Part shown: in pieces, positions 1 through 7,637 of the stretch | Numbering within the stretch: the stretch's first letter is position 1 | How the letters are laid out: every line of letters starts with the position of its first letter | Position numbers and translations under genes: made by a program | Notes under the pieces: generated by a model | What the model saw: only the letters and a program-made list of their open reading frames with translations | What the model was told of the DNA's origin: nothing | The model's database searches: none | Assembly: GCF_900116415.1 (NCBI RefSeq) | Contig: NZ_FPAP01000003.1 | Coordinates: 682,001 to 746,000 of the forward strand | Direction of reading: 5' to 3' | From: Chryseobacterium formosense | GTDB taxonomy: Bacteria; Bacteroidota; Bacteroidia; Flavobacteriales; Weeksellaceae | Length of the DNA: 64,000 nucleotides

Positions 1-6
1 CCTCAT

Positions 7-264
7 GTGGAAAAGAAAATGGAAAGGTTTAATGAATTAAACTACCTCCTCTATCTTAATAATGATTTACCAAAAACTGATGTCGATGTATGGTTATCCC
101 AATCTCTTTTAAAACTAAATAAAATTTCATCTTGCAATCGTGCTGCCATTATAAGTGATGATTTCGGATTGCAAAAGATTACCGCCTTACATACAAATAA
201 GTTCAGAATTTTTTCCACCGATAATGTCTATAATGCAATGTATTGGTGTAACAATGGCAACTGA
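7..264 (+). CDS. small SpoIIAA-like (STAS-like) protein, possibly 5' partial
   Basis: The frame is open to the left edge of the window, so the 85-residue product, which would begin at a GTG (7) or ATG (19), may be only the C-terminal part of a longer protein. The second half has the pattern of SpoIIAA-like/STAS-like proteins: a strand AAIIS, then a helix, then FRIFSTDNVYNAMYW, which resembles the 'iF.d..eAl.WL' end of that family. No catalytic residues or membrane segment are seen. The family call rests on this weak pattern only. Confidence 0.45.
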   Translation: MEKKMERFNELNYLLYLNNDLPKTDVDVWLSQSLLKLNKISSCNRAAIISDDFGLQKITALHTNKFRIFSTDNVYNAMYWCNNGN

Positions 265-320
265 AACCCAGCATAATTTGTATACGATTAAACTACTATT
301 AACTGTTCAAATAAGTACAG

Positions 321-794
321 GTGAATATAATATCATTTGAAAAAAATGTTTCTCGGGAAACAATCGATAACAATCGGGAGAATTTAAAAATTGCTCAACT
401 CAATCTTTCAGATTTTAACAAAAGAATGGGAAAAGACTATGATCTTCTTTGTAGGTTTACAAACGACCATCCTAGATTTTTTTTACTGCAGGACTTAAGA
501 TATCCCGAAAACACCAATACAATAGCAAGTCAAATCAATTGGCTGCTAATGTGGAAAAGGGAAATTAAAGACAGAATATATTTTAAGATATTTTTTAATG
601 ATATTCAGAGAGAATTTGAAGAAATTAGCCGATACCATTCTCCCTACATTCAAAAAGACAACGTATATTATAAAGCGGTGGAAGATTTTAAAAAGAAATA
701 TACAGACTATGCCCCGCTAGGTTTTTTAAGTAAAGAAGATGAAGATTATATCAAAGATGAAATAAATAAAAAATTTTTAAAGTATATCGAATAA
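321..794 (+). CDS. hypothetical protein, about 157 aa
   Basis: I do not recognise this protein. It is charged and helical, with many Lys, Glu and Asp, has no signal peptide or membrane segment, and ends in a lysine-rich helix. The longest frame starts with GTG at 321, while the first ATG lies well inside, so the start is uncertain and the gene could be the 3' part of something longer. It follows the preceding small gene by 56 bp on the same strand. Confidence 0.5.
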   Translation: MNIISFEKNVSRETIDNNRENLKIAQLNLSDFNKRMGKDYDLLCRFTNDHPRFFLLQDLRYPENTNTIASQINWLLMWKREIKDRIYFKIFFNDIQREFEEISRYHSPYIQKDNVYYKAVEDFKKKYTDYAPLGFLSKEDEDYIKDEINKKFLKYIE

Positions 795-981
795 CGATAA
801 AAATATTCTGCTTATAGAAATAGTGAAACACAAGTGTATTTACAGTTCAGAATTTACAACTAATAATCGAAATTATTTTTCCTTTCTCTAATTTACATTG
901 TACTATATTCGACTACGATCATTTAAATTAAAGGCATGTTTTTAGATTACTTTAATTTTCATTCATTAAAAAACAAATACA

Positions 982-1320
982 ATGAATTTAAAACAAATAC
1001 TAAAAGAAGCCAATGCGTGCATAGCTAATGGTAACTACGATCAATTTTTAACATATTGTACAATTGATACCCACTGGACATTCGTAGGAGAAACATCTCT
1101 AACAGGAATTGATGAAGTCAGGGATTATATGAATGAAGCCTATATTAAACCACCTAAGTTTAAGGTTGATATAATGATAGAAGAAGGAAATTATTTAACA
1201 GCAGTAGGTACAATAAGCATTGTAAACACAAACTCTTTATGGATAGATTATGAGTATTGCGATGTATGGAGATTTGAAAATGGTAAGTTGGCGGAACTAA
1301 AAGCCTTTGTTGTCAATTGA
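982..1320 (+). CDS. NTF2-like / SnoaL-like small protein
   Basis: This 112-residue protein has the size and pattern of the NTF2-like (SnoaL-like) alpha+beta cone fold. An N-terminal helix (ILKEANACIANGNYDQF) is followed by HWTFVGETSLTGIDEVRDYM, where 'G.deVr.ym' is a family hallmark. The end is a run of strands, with DVWRFENGKLAELKAF as the classic last hairpin. Members bind or transform small hydrophobic molecules, and the substrate cannot be told here. It is cytoplasmic and appears monocistronic. Confidence 0.8.
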   Translation: MNLKQILKEANACIANGNYDQFLTYCTIDTHWTFVGETSLTGIDEVRDYMNEAYIKPPKFKVDIMIEEGNYLTAVGTISIVNTNSLWIDYEYCDVWRFENGKLAELKAFVVN

Positions 1321-1362
1321 TTAAATTCGTTAACACTTTGTAATATTGGATGACCTGGATCA

Positions 1363-1980
1363 CTATGAGGCAATCTCATTCACCTTACGAAAAGTAAGAT
1401 TGATTCGTTCTTTCATTAATTTAGATGATTTGGCAATACGATGTTCCCAATGTTCCTGAAGGTCCCCTTTCATCATCAGCAACGAGCCATGGGGAAGCGG
1501 AATACTATGCCTGCTCTGATGGTGGTTCAGCTTTCTGAAATCAAATCTCCTTGTTTGTCCGAGGCTTAGTGATGCGATAACTGGGCGATTTCCATACCTG
1601 CTTTCCTTATCTCTGTGCCAAGCCACGGAATCGTTGTGATCCCTGTACAGATTAAGAAGAACTGAATTGAACTCATAGCCAAAAGCTTCCTCTATTCTAC
1701 TTTTCAAGGAAAGTAACTCAGGTGTCCAGGCATTTACTTCAAATTCACTGCCTCCTAATTTGTAGGATTTCTCACTATCGCCATACCATGCTGTCAGGCG
1801 CGGAGTTACCACCTTTTTGTCATATATCGTCTGAACCCGCTGTTTCCATGGTGTATTATCAAGAAGTTTTGCAAAAAGTAAATCTGATTCTTCAGATGTT
1901 AAGAAGTGTTCTCTGAATTCCAACAAATCCTTTGGAAAAGTATAAAATTCCTCTGCGCTGAATAAACTGAGTTGACCCAT
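1363..1980 (-). CDS. AlkB-type 2-oxoglutarate/Fe(II) DNA repair dioxygenase
   Basis: The 205-residue protein belongs to the AlkB family, which removes alkyl groups from N1-methyladenine and N3-methylcytosine by oxidative demethylation. The iron ligands are visible: H122-x-D124 in AWHRDKESRYG and H180 in HWEHRI. The 2-oxoglutarate-binding R-x-N-x-T-x-R motif is in ERINLTFRK near the C terminus. Length fits the short bacterial ALKBH2/3-like branch. It lies 104 bp downstream of the S24-type repressor gene on the same strand, so it may be co-transcribed with it in a damage-inducible unit; that link is inferred. Confidence 0.93.
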   Translation of the reverse strand: MGQLSLFSAEEFYTFPKDLLEFREHFLTSEESDLLFAKLLDNTPWKQRVQTIYDKKVVTPRLTAWYGDSEKSYKLGGSEFEVNAWTPELLSLKSRIEEAFGYEFNSVLLNLYRDHNDSVAWHRDKESRYGNRPVIASLSLGQTRRFDFRKLNHHQSRHSIPLPHGSLLMMKGDLQEHWEHRIAKSSKLMKERINLTFRKVNEIAS

Positions 1981-2084
1981 TGTGATATTAACTTTAATAT
2001 TAATTGTATAAGATTCTATTCTTTGTTATAATAGCATTTTTTCATCATTTGTGTGTTTACTTCTCTTCCGGGAAGTTTTTTATT

Positions 2085-2861
2085 TTAAGAGGTAAACCCT
2101 GAAATTTTATGTTCCATTTTCTGAACGGTCTTTTTAAGATCATCAATCATCCCATTTAATTCATTTTGATCCGGCAGGAAAGGTTTGTAATTCTTAGGTA
2201 ATATTCCGTAGGAATAACTCCAAACTTCCAAAACATCCTCCATTGCAATATCATAAGGCTGGTAAAATGAATTATCAGATTTTACAGTAATTGATTTTCC
2301 TGCTTTCCCTAAAAAAATTTTGTATGTGATTCCGTCGTTGGTCACAAAAATATATTCCTTGTTTGTTTTTAGCTGTTCCAAATTTTCAACATATTCTCCA
2401 ATGATAATTGAACCATCTGCAAAAGGCGGCATGGAATCACCATCTGCAAGGAATGCTCTGAACTTTCCGTTCTTAAGAAAAGGCAGTTGCATTTTCTGCA
2501 AATTGTCAATAAATTCAGGATCACTGTAGCCACTTAAATATCCCATCGATGCTTTTTGCGGAACAATCTCTATGTAATTTTCACCCGTTTCATTGACAAC
2601 TATCGGTAGGATAACTCTATTATCCGGAAGGTTCAACATCTCATCAACAGGATATTTTCTGATATCGACAGTCAGCAGTAAATCAATGCTGATTTTAAAA
2701 TATTTGGAAATCCTGATCAGCACTTCAAGAGGCGGCTCAGAACGATCTTCCTCATAAGTTGCATACCGACCTCTTGTGATGGAAAGATCATCAGAAATTT
2801 TCTGCTGAGATACTTTTTGCCTGTCTCTGAGAAACCGCATGTTTTCGGATAAAATTGACAT
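2085..2861 (-). CDS. XRE/S24 LexA-like repressor
   Basis: The 258-residue protein joins an N-terminal XRE helix-turn-helix (about residues 7-62, QQKISDDLSITRGRYATYE) to a C-terminal S24 peptidase-like domain of the LexA/CI kind. The catalytic pair is present: Ser143 in GDSMPP and Lys181 in ITYKIF. The bond expected to be self-cleaved would lie in the ASMGYLSGY segment near residue 106, where Met replaces the usual Ala before Gly, so cleavage is uncertain. It sits divergent from a DinB polymerase gene, the usual place for an SOS-type repressor in Bacteroidetes. A palindrome overlapping the start codon suggests autorepression. Confidence 0.92.
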   Translation of the reverse strand: MSILSENMRFLRDRQKVSQQKISDDLSITRGRYATYEEDRSEPPLEVLIRISKYFKISIDLLLTVDIRKYPVDEMLNLPDNRVILPIVVNETGENYIEIVPQKASMGYLSGYSDPEFIDNLQKMQLPFLKNGKFRAFLADGDSMPPFADGSIIIGEYVENLEQLKTNKEYIFVTNDGITYKIFLGKAGKSITVKSDNSFYQPYDIAMEDVLEVWSYSYGILPKNYKPFLPDQNELNGMIDDLKKTVQKMEHKISGFTS

Positions 2862-2879
2862 TGCTATAATTTATAGCAA
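2861..2879. promoter_or_regulatory. Operator palindrome of the S24 repressor
   Basis: TTGCTATAA-T-TTATAGCAA is a perfect 9-bp inverted repeat with a one-base centre. It overlaps by one base the start codon of the repressor gene and faces the divergent dinB remnant. A second, partly matching half-site TTGCTACAA lies at 2895-2903. Position and symmetry fit a repressor operator; binding itself is inferred. Confidence 0.7.
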
Positions 2880-2922
2880 CAAATATACAATTTTTTGCTA
2901 CAAATCGTAATAATTTTACAGC

Positions 2923-3488
2923 ATGGAAAGAGCAATAGTGCATATGGATTTGGATACGTTTTTTGTTTCCTGTGAGCGGCTAAAAAACTCCGAACTGGAG
3001 AAAAAGCCTATCATCATTGGAGGCGGAGACCGTGGTGTCGTGGCATCCTGCTATTATGAAACCCGCTTTTTGGTGTGCGAAGTGCAATGCCCATTAAAAT
3101 GGCATTAAAGCTATGCCCCGAAGCAAGGGTTATTAAAGGTGATATGGAAATGTATTCTAAAATATCTCATGTGGTTACAGAGGTTATTCAGGAAAAAGTT
3201 CCAGTATTGGAAAAAGCGAGTATTGACGAGTTTTACCTTGATCTTTCAGGAATGGACAAGTTTTTTGGATGCTACTAATGGACCAATGAAATTGCAAACG
3301 CTGTTACTAAAAATACAGGTTTGCCCATCAGCTTTGCCTTATCCACCAATAAAACCGTGGCAAAAATAGGAACTGGAGAATCTAAGCCTACGGGTAAATT
3401 TGAGATCAGGGAGATACTGCACCATTTCTATTCAGGATTTTGGAAAATATTTCAAATCTGCAAACAGAGTTTCTCCCAACAGTTATAG
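2923..3488 (+). pseudogene. dinB: DNA polymerase IV (DinB/Y-family) pseudogene
   Basis: The start is a clear Y-family polymerase: MERAIVHMDLDTFFVSCE with the catalytic Asp pair region, then KKPIIIGGGDRGVVASC. A frameshift lies near 3068, where a run of five T needs a sixth to continue into GVRSAMPIKMALKLCPEA. The second frame carries ASIDEFYLDLSG with the catalytic Asp and Glu, and then meets an in-frame TAA at 3276 where a Lys codon is expected before WTNEIANAVTKNTGLPISFALS. After KTVAKIGTGESKPTGKFEI the sequence departs from the family and stops at 3488. The thumb and little-finger domains are missing, so the gene is dead by three lesions. Confidence 0.9.
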
Positions 3489-3554
3489 AATTAGCAACTC
3501 CCAACGCCCTTTAGTAATACAAATCGATTTTTAAATAAACCCAGATAAATAGAA

Positions 3555-3590
3555 AAAAAACAACTGAACAATGATGATCAGTTGTTTTTT
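3555..3590. terminator. Bidirectional intrinsic terminator
   Basis: A 13-bp stem (AAAAAACAACTGA pairing with TCAGTTGTTTTTT, 10-nt loop) with T-runs in both directions lies between the dinB remnant and the convergent SDR gene. Confidence 0.85.
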
Positions 3591-3593
3591 TTG

Positions 3594-4526
3594 TTACGGT
3601 TGCCCGCTTCCGCCTGCTGAACCATAAATTTGTCCTGTTGCGAAACTAGCATCGTTTGCTGCAAGTTGCACAAAAATGGATGCCAACTCCGCTGGTTGAC
3701 CAGGTCTTTCAAAGGCTGTATCCTGACCAAAAACCTCAATATTTTCCTGAGTCTGACCACCACTTATTTCCAGTGCAGTCCAAACAGGACCCGGTGCTAC
3801 ACCATTTACTCTGATTCCTTTTGGTCCTAATTGCTTAGCCAAAGATTTTACGTAGCTTGTGGTTGCTGCTTTTGTCTGCGCATAATCATATAAATCCTCG
3901 GATGGATCGTAAGCCTGAACAGATGATAGGCCTATAATGCTTGAACCTGGCTTTAGATGAGGCAATGCTGATTTTATCAACCAAAACGGCGCATAAACAT
4001 TAGTCTTCATTGTTCTGTCAAATGCTTCAGTACTTATATCTAAAATAGATTCATTGGATTTTTGATGTCCTGCGTTGTTAACGAGAATATCCAATCCATC
4101 AAGCTTTTCAACAGCTTGTTCAATCAACTCCTTACAAAAAGATTCTTCACGAAGGTCGCCCGGAATTCCAAAGGCTTTGACTCCTGCTTTCCTCATATGC
4201 TCAAGAACCTGATCAGCATCAGATTGTTCCTCTGGGAGATAACTGATAACGACATCAGCTCCTTCGCGAGCATAAGCAATAGCAGCAGCTCGGCCAATTC
4301 CTGAATCACCACCAGTAATTAACGCTTTTCTACCTTTTAATCTATTCGATCCAACATAAGTTTCCTCACCGTGATCCGGAACAGGATTCATTTTATGAGC
4401 CAGACCCGGAAATGGTTGAAATTGTCTTTCGAAAGGTGGTTTAGGATATTTTGACCTTGGGTCTTCTAATGCATTACCCTGTTTACTAATTAATACTTCT
4501 GCGTCTTTTGACGTTAATTTTTCCAT
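3594..4526 (-). CDS. SDR family oxidoreductase (general-stress GspB/YhdF-like)
   Basis: This is a 310-residue classical short-chain dehydrogenase. The nucleotide-binding motif TGGDSGIG lies at residues 71-78, NNAG follows in DILVNNAGHQ, and the catalytic Tyr-x-x-x-Lys is in YAQTK with a Ser upstream in GLSSVQAY. The N-terminal extension of about 60 residues with YPKPPFERQ and PVPDHGEETY is typical of the stress-induced subgroup that includes Bacillus YhdF and YhxC. It probably reduces aldehydes or sugars with NADP(H); the substrate is unknown. It is monocistronic. Confidence 0.93.
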   Translation of the reverse strand: MEKLTSKDAEVLISKQGNALEDPRSKYPKPPFERQFQPFPGLAHKMNPVPDHGEETYVGSNRLKGRKALITGGDSGIGRAAAIAYAREGADVVISYLPEEQSDADQVLEHMRKAGVKAFGIPGDLREESFCKELIEQAVEKLDGLDILVNNAGHQKSNESILDISTEAFDRTMKTNVYAPFWLIKSALPHLKPGSSIIGLSSVQAYDPSEDLYDYAQTKAATTSYVKSLAKQLGPKGIRVNGVAPGPVWTALEISGGQTQENIEVFGQDTAFERPGQPAELASIFVQLAANDASFATGQIYGSAGGSGQP

Positions 4527-4947
4527 AATATATATTTTAAGTTAATGGTGTTGATATAACAAGTATGGCATATCGTGCCCGATTTGGCATTAATAATACA
4601 TTTATTACAAGGATTATTCCAACAAAATCAGATGTGGTATATGTTTATTTTAAAGAAAATATAATTAGTATCTACAATTATAAAGCAGCAATTATTTTTA
4701 CATAAACGATAAGAATAGGAATGTAATTTGAATAAGTAAGAGCAAAATAATCTATTATGAGTAATATACATTGGCCATAATAGGTCGTGCCTTCGGCAAC
4801 ATATAAATCTGAATTGGGATTCTCTCTATCAGAAGCTTATTGTCCCTCTAATATTTTTAAGAAATAAAATAATGAGTAACCAAAAAGTCTCTAATCGAAT
4901 ATCAGATATCTTTTCAGTATCAGAAAGACGCATTTTTCTAATTTTTA
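4527..4947. other. Gene-free stretch
   Basis: This 421-bp AT-rich region lies between the SDR gene and the GNAT gene. I see no coding signal, strong hairpin or repeat in it. It should contain the SDR promoter at its left end. Confidence 0.6.
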
Positions 4948-5373
4948 TTATTTCTTGAGTGTATAGATGTTGCTTTTCTTTTTACTGAAACCTAACTTTT
5001 TATATAAGCTGATGGCCGAAATCCGGTGTTCTTCAGTAAAAAGCAATACTTCACTCAATTGTAGATCGTTAGAAATGGACAATAGTTTTTCTATAAGCTT
5101 TTTCCCGATCCCCAGTTCACGATGATTCTCATCCACGATCACATCTTCGATCCAGCCTTTGCTACCAGAAATCACTTTATATACTGCCATTGAAGCAATT
5201 CCCACGATCTTATCTTCTATGAGGCAGCCAAGTAATGTCACATGGTTGTTCTCTATTAAAATCTCGTTCAGTTTCAACTGTTTTTTGTTAGGGCTTAGTT
5301 GCTTGAATAGTTCATAAACCTGATCTTGGACGCCTGCGCTGAGATTGGCTTTGTTTAAAACAACGATCTGCAT
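4948..5373 (-). CDS. GNAT family N-acetyltransferase
   Basis: From the ATG at 5373 the protein (MQIVVLNKANLS...) is about 141 residues. It shows the GNAT fold: a strand with VGIASMAVYKV, then GWIEDVIVDENHRELGIGKKLIEKLL, where R-x-x-G-I-G-K is the acetyl-CoA pyrophosphate loop, and the closing ISLYKKLGF motif. A longer frame reaches 5481, but it would run backwards into the upstream gene. The ATG shares one base with the stop of the upstream CMD gene (TAATG), so the two are translationally coupled. The acceptor is unknown. Confidence 0.9.
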   Translation of the reverse strand: MQIVVLNKANLSAGVQDQVYELFKQLSPNKKQLKLNEILIENNHVTLLGCLIEDKIVGIASMAVYKVISGSKGWIEDVIVDENHRELGIGKKLIEKLLSISNDLQLSEVLLFTEEHRISAISLYKKLGFSKKKSNIYTLKK

Positions 5374-5825
5374 TATTCTATATCTTTTAATTTTACAACT
5401 GCATTTGATTGCATCTCCTCTGTTAAGTTCAGTGTTTTTCCTAGCTTTTGTGATGCATTTACAAAAGTAATAAACACACATAATTCCGAAATTTCTCTAT
5501 CCGAAAAATATTCCCTAAGCATATCAAAATGTGCTTCCGAAATAGAATGATGGTTCTTGCAAAATAATTCTGCGAAGGCAGCCGCCATGGAGATTTTCAT
5601 TTGCGACTTGTCGAAGTCAGGTTTTCCGCCCTTTACCATGCAGTATTCACAGCCATTTTCAAAGGCCATTGTCCTACGCACCTGCTCCAGCAACTCTGTG
5701 TCCAGCGAATTTCCCTCCCACAAAGTTTCTTCCAGATTATTCCATTTTTTAAGAAAATCTTTATTATGCCCAATAAGCCTTTCAAATGGAGTATTTCCAT
5801 TGTTTGAAAATTGTATTCTTACCAT
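5373..5825 (-). CDS. Carboxymuconolactone decarboxylase-family (AhpD-like) protein
   Basis: The 150-residue protein has the AhpD/CMD-family pattern. It carries a CxxC pair in CEYCMVKG followed by an alpha-helical bundle with MAAAFAELFCKNHHSISEAHFDMLREYFS and ISELCVFITFVNASQKLG. Members with CxxC act as thiol-disulfide proteins in peroxide defence or as decarboxylases; here a redox role is more likely. It is the first gene of a two-gene operon with a GNAT acetyltransferase, divergent from an Lrp/AsnC regulator. Confidence 0.85.
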   Translation of the reverse strand: MVRIQFSNNGNTPFERLIGHNKDFLKKWNNLEETLWEGNSLDTELLEQVRRTMAFENGCEYCMVKGGKPDFDKSQMKISMAAAFAELFCKNHHSISEAHFDMLREYFSDREISELCVFITFVNASQKLGKTLNLTEEMQSNAVVKLKDIE

Positions 5826-5937
5826 ATCTTTCTTATTTATATCACAAATTTCAATATTTAACTGAACATAGAAAAACGAAATTAACTGAAATTTCCGTTA
5901 TTTTTGCTTGATTTAATTGTTAATAATTAATTTTAAA

Positions 5938-6372
5938 ATGAAAATAACTTTAGATGATTTTGATCACAAGATCCTTCAGATCTTAAGAAAGAATTCAAGG
6001 CTTAGCTATGCAGAAATAGGTAGAATTATTTCGCTGTCACAATCAGCTACAAAAGAACGCGTGATGAATTTGATAGATAACGGAATAATTCGTCAGTTTA
6101 GCATGGAGATAGACTATCAGAAATTAGGGTATGATTTGAAGGTACTTATAAGTATGAAATTTAAAAATGATGATTTCAGAAAATTTATTGCTGATCTGGA
6201 AAAATTTCCTGAAGTTCTGAACTGCAAAAGAGTGACAGGCGAGTACTGTCTAATTACTGAATGTATCCTAAGAGACAGCTCTCACCTTGAAAACCTTATA
6301 GACAGGCTAATTCCTTATGGAATTCCAACGACATCCATCCAGCTTTCAGAAATAAGTTTGCAGAAAATCTAA
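5938..6372 (+). CDS. Lrp/AsnC family transcriptional regulator
   Basis: Starting at the ATG at 5938, the protein is 144 residues. The N-terminal helix-turn-helix is typical of AsnC proteins (LDDFDHKILQILRKNSRLSYAEIGRII, then SATKERVMNLIDNGII). The C-terminal RAM ligand-binding domain has VLNCKRVTGEYCLITE, where G-x-Y-x-L matches the amino-acid-binding loop. The frame is open to 5917, but ATG at 5938 gives the usual N terminus. It is divergent from the CMD-GNAT operon across about 110 bp and is the obvious candidate to regulate it. Confidence 0.92.
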   Translation: MKITLDDFDHKILQILRKNSRLSYAEIGRIISLSQSATKERVMNLIDNGIIRQFSMEIDYQKLGYDLKVLISMKFKNDDFRKFIADLEKFPEVLNCKRVTGEYCLITECILRDSSHLENLIDRLIPYGIPTTSIQLSEISLQKI

Positions 6373-6386
6373 AATAGCAGAAAGTA

Positions 6387-7010
6387 TTAAAAAGGCAAGA
6401 TATACGAAGTATCGCTTAACCTTTTAATGATTCTCTTACCACACGTTTTTCGGTATAGGAAAGAAACACCACCGCTGACTCCGGACAAGTCAATATCATT
6501 GAGTGCTTCCGGATCTAACCCTAACCACATTATATTGAAGATGCTTAGGGTATCTCCGTGAGAAACAATGATTATGTTTTCGTTGTCACTGTCCATTATT
6601 TCATTGTAGAAAGGCAGTAATCTATTCCAGACATCAAATCTGGATTCTGCATCGCTGAAGCATTTATCAAAGATTGTTTTCTCTTCGTTTTCAATGTTTT
6701 CTTTCAGCCATTGAACAGATTTTCCGATAGCTTTGCCTAAGCTTCTTTCTTTTAGCGCATCTCTCAGGTTGGCAGTCATATTTAACTCTTTTCCAAGAAT
6801 CTCAGCAGTTTGTCTTGTCCTCTTAAGGGGTGATGTATAAATTGTATAATTGATGTCCTGAAATTCTTCCTTTATTTGGCATGCAATGTTTTCTGCCTGC
6901 ATTGCTCCTTTCTCAGTCAGTTCCCAGTCCGTCAATGAACCTATCATACCATTTGTATGATGAATAGATTCAGGGTGTTGAATTGTGATTATATTTTTAT
7001 TTAATAGCAT
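6387..7010 (-). CDS. Histidine phosphatase family protein with altered RHG motif
   Basis: The 207-residue protein matches the phosphoglycerate-mutase-like histidine phosphatases. The nucleophile motif, normally RHG or RHA, reads QHPES here. The His is kept, but Arg is replaced by Gln and Gly by Pro. The rest fits: SLTDWELTEKGAMQAENIA, YTSPLKRTRQTAEIL, and the second catalytic His in IIIVSHGDTLSIF. A subgroup with QHT/QHP-type motifs exists, so it may still be active. The substrate is unknown. It is monocistronic. Confidence 0.88.
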   Translation of the reverse strand: MLLNKNIITIQHPESIHHTNGMIGSLTDWELTEKGAMQAENIACQIKEEFQDINYTIYTSPLKRTRQTAEILGKELNMTANLRDALKERSLGKAIGKSVQWLKENIENEEKTIFDKCFSDAESRFDVWNRLLPFYNEIMDSDNENIIIVSHGDTLSIFNIMWLGLDPEALNDIDLSGVSGGVSFLYRKTCGKRIIKRLSDTSYILPF

Positions 7011-7201
7011 TAATTTATTGTCGTTTAAAAAAACAAGAAATAATAAGCAAATATAAGCAAGTTCACATTTTCTGATTAATTAAATTTTAGAATGAGATTA
7101 ATAAAACTATGATAAAAAGTGAAAAATAATTTTTAGAACAAAGTAATTACAGTTTCTAAGTTTCCTGGCCGGAAAGGATTGTTGAATTTAATTTTAACAT
7201 T

Positions 7202-7455
7202 GACCAGCCAGTTCAATGTGACCCAGCTGGCCTTTCCCAAATGATCTTCAACCTATTATCCAACGCTCTCTCACACGGATCGGTAAATACACCAGTACTT
7301 TTAAAAGCAACTGTGAATGATCGTTTTTGGAAATATCATTGATTAACATCGGAACACCAATTCCTGAATCAATGATAGATCATTTATTTCAACCATTTCA
7401 CAGGGTCAGCGGCCACTCCAATAATAATGGTTTTACCTTTCAAGTAGATTTATAG
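7202..7455 (+). pseudogene. Histidine kinase remnant (HATPase N box and G region)
   Basis: In one frame, QCDPAGL is followed by LSQMIFNLLSNALSHG, a clear N box of a sensor kinase. After a frameshift near 7330 the next frame reads EISLINIGTPIPESMIDHLFQPFHRVSG, which matches the NxGxxIP...LFxPFxR region. Everything upstream, including the H box, and the C-terminal G2 box are missing. It lies upstream of the beta-barrel gene in a 627-bp region that otherwise holds no gene. Confidence 0.75.
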
Positions 7456-7637
7456 GTTATTGAAACATTTTCTTTCTAATTAAAAGCAGTTCATGAAAGT
7501 GCATTTTTCAGAATCTTATTTATTTACTTCAAAAAGCATGTAGCTTGAAGCAACAGCACATACATCATAAAATGGACTGATGGCATGTAACAATAAATAG
7601 CTCAGGATTGTCATAATAATGAACTATTAATAGAATC

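Noticed and set aside
2056..2084. Hairpin CTTCCGGGAAG with T-run between the S24 and AlkB genes
   Set aside because: The T-run is on the plus strand while both genes are on the minus strand, so it would not terminate their transcript.
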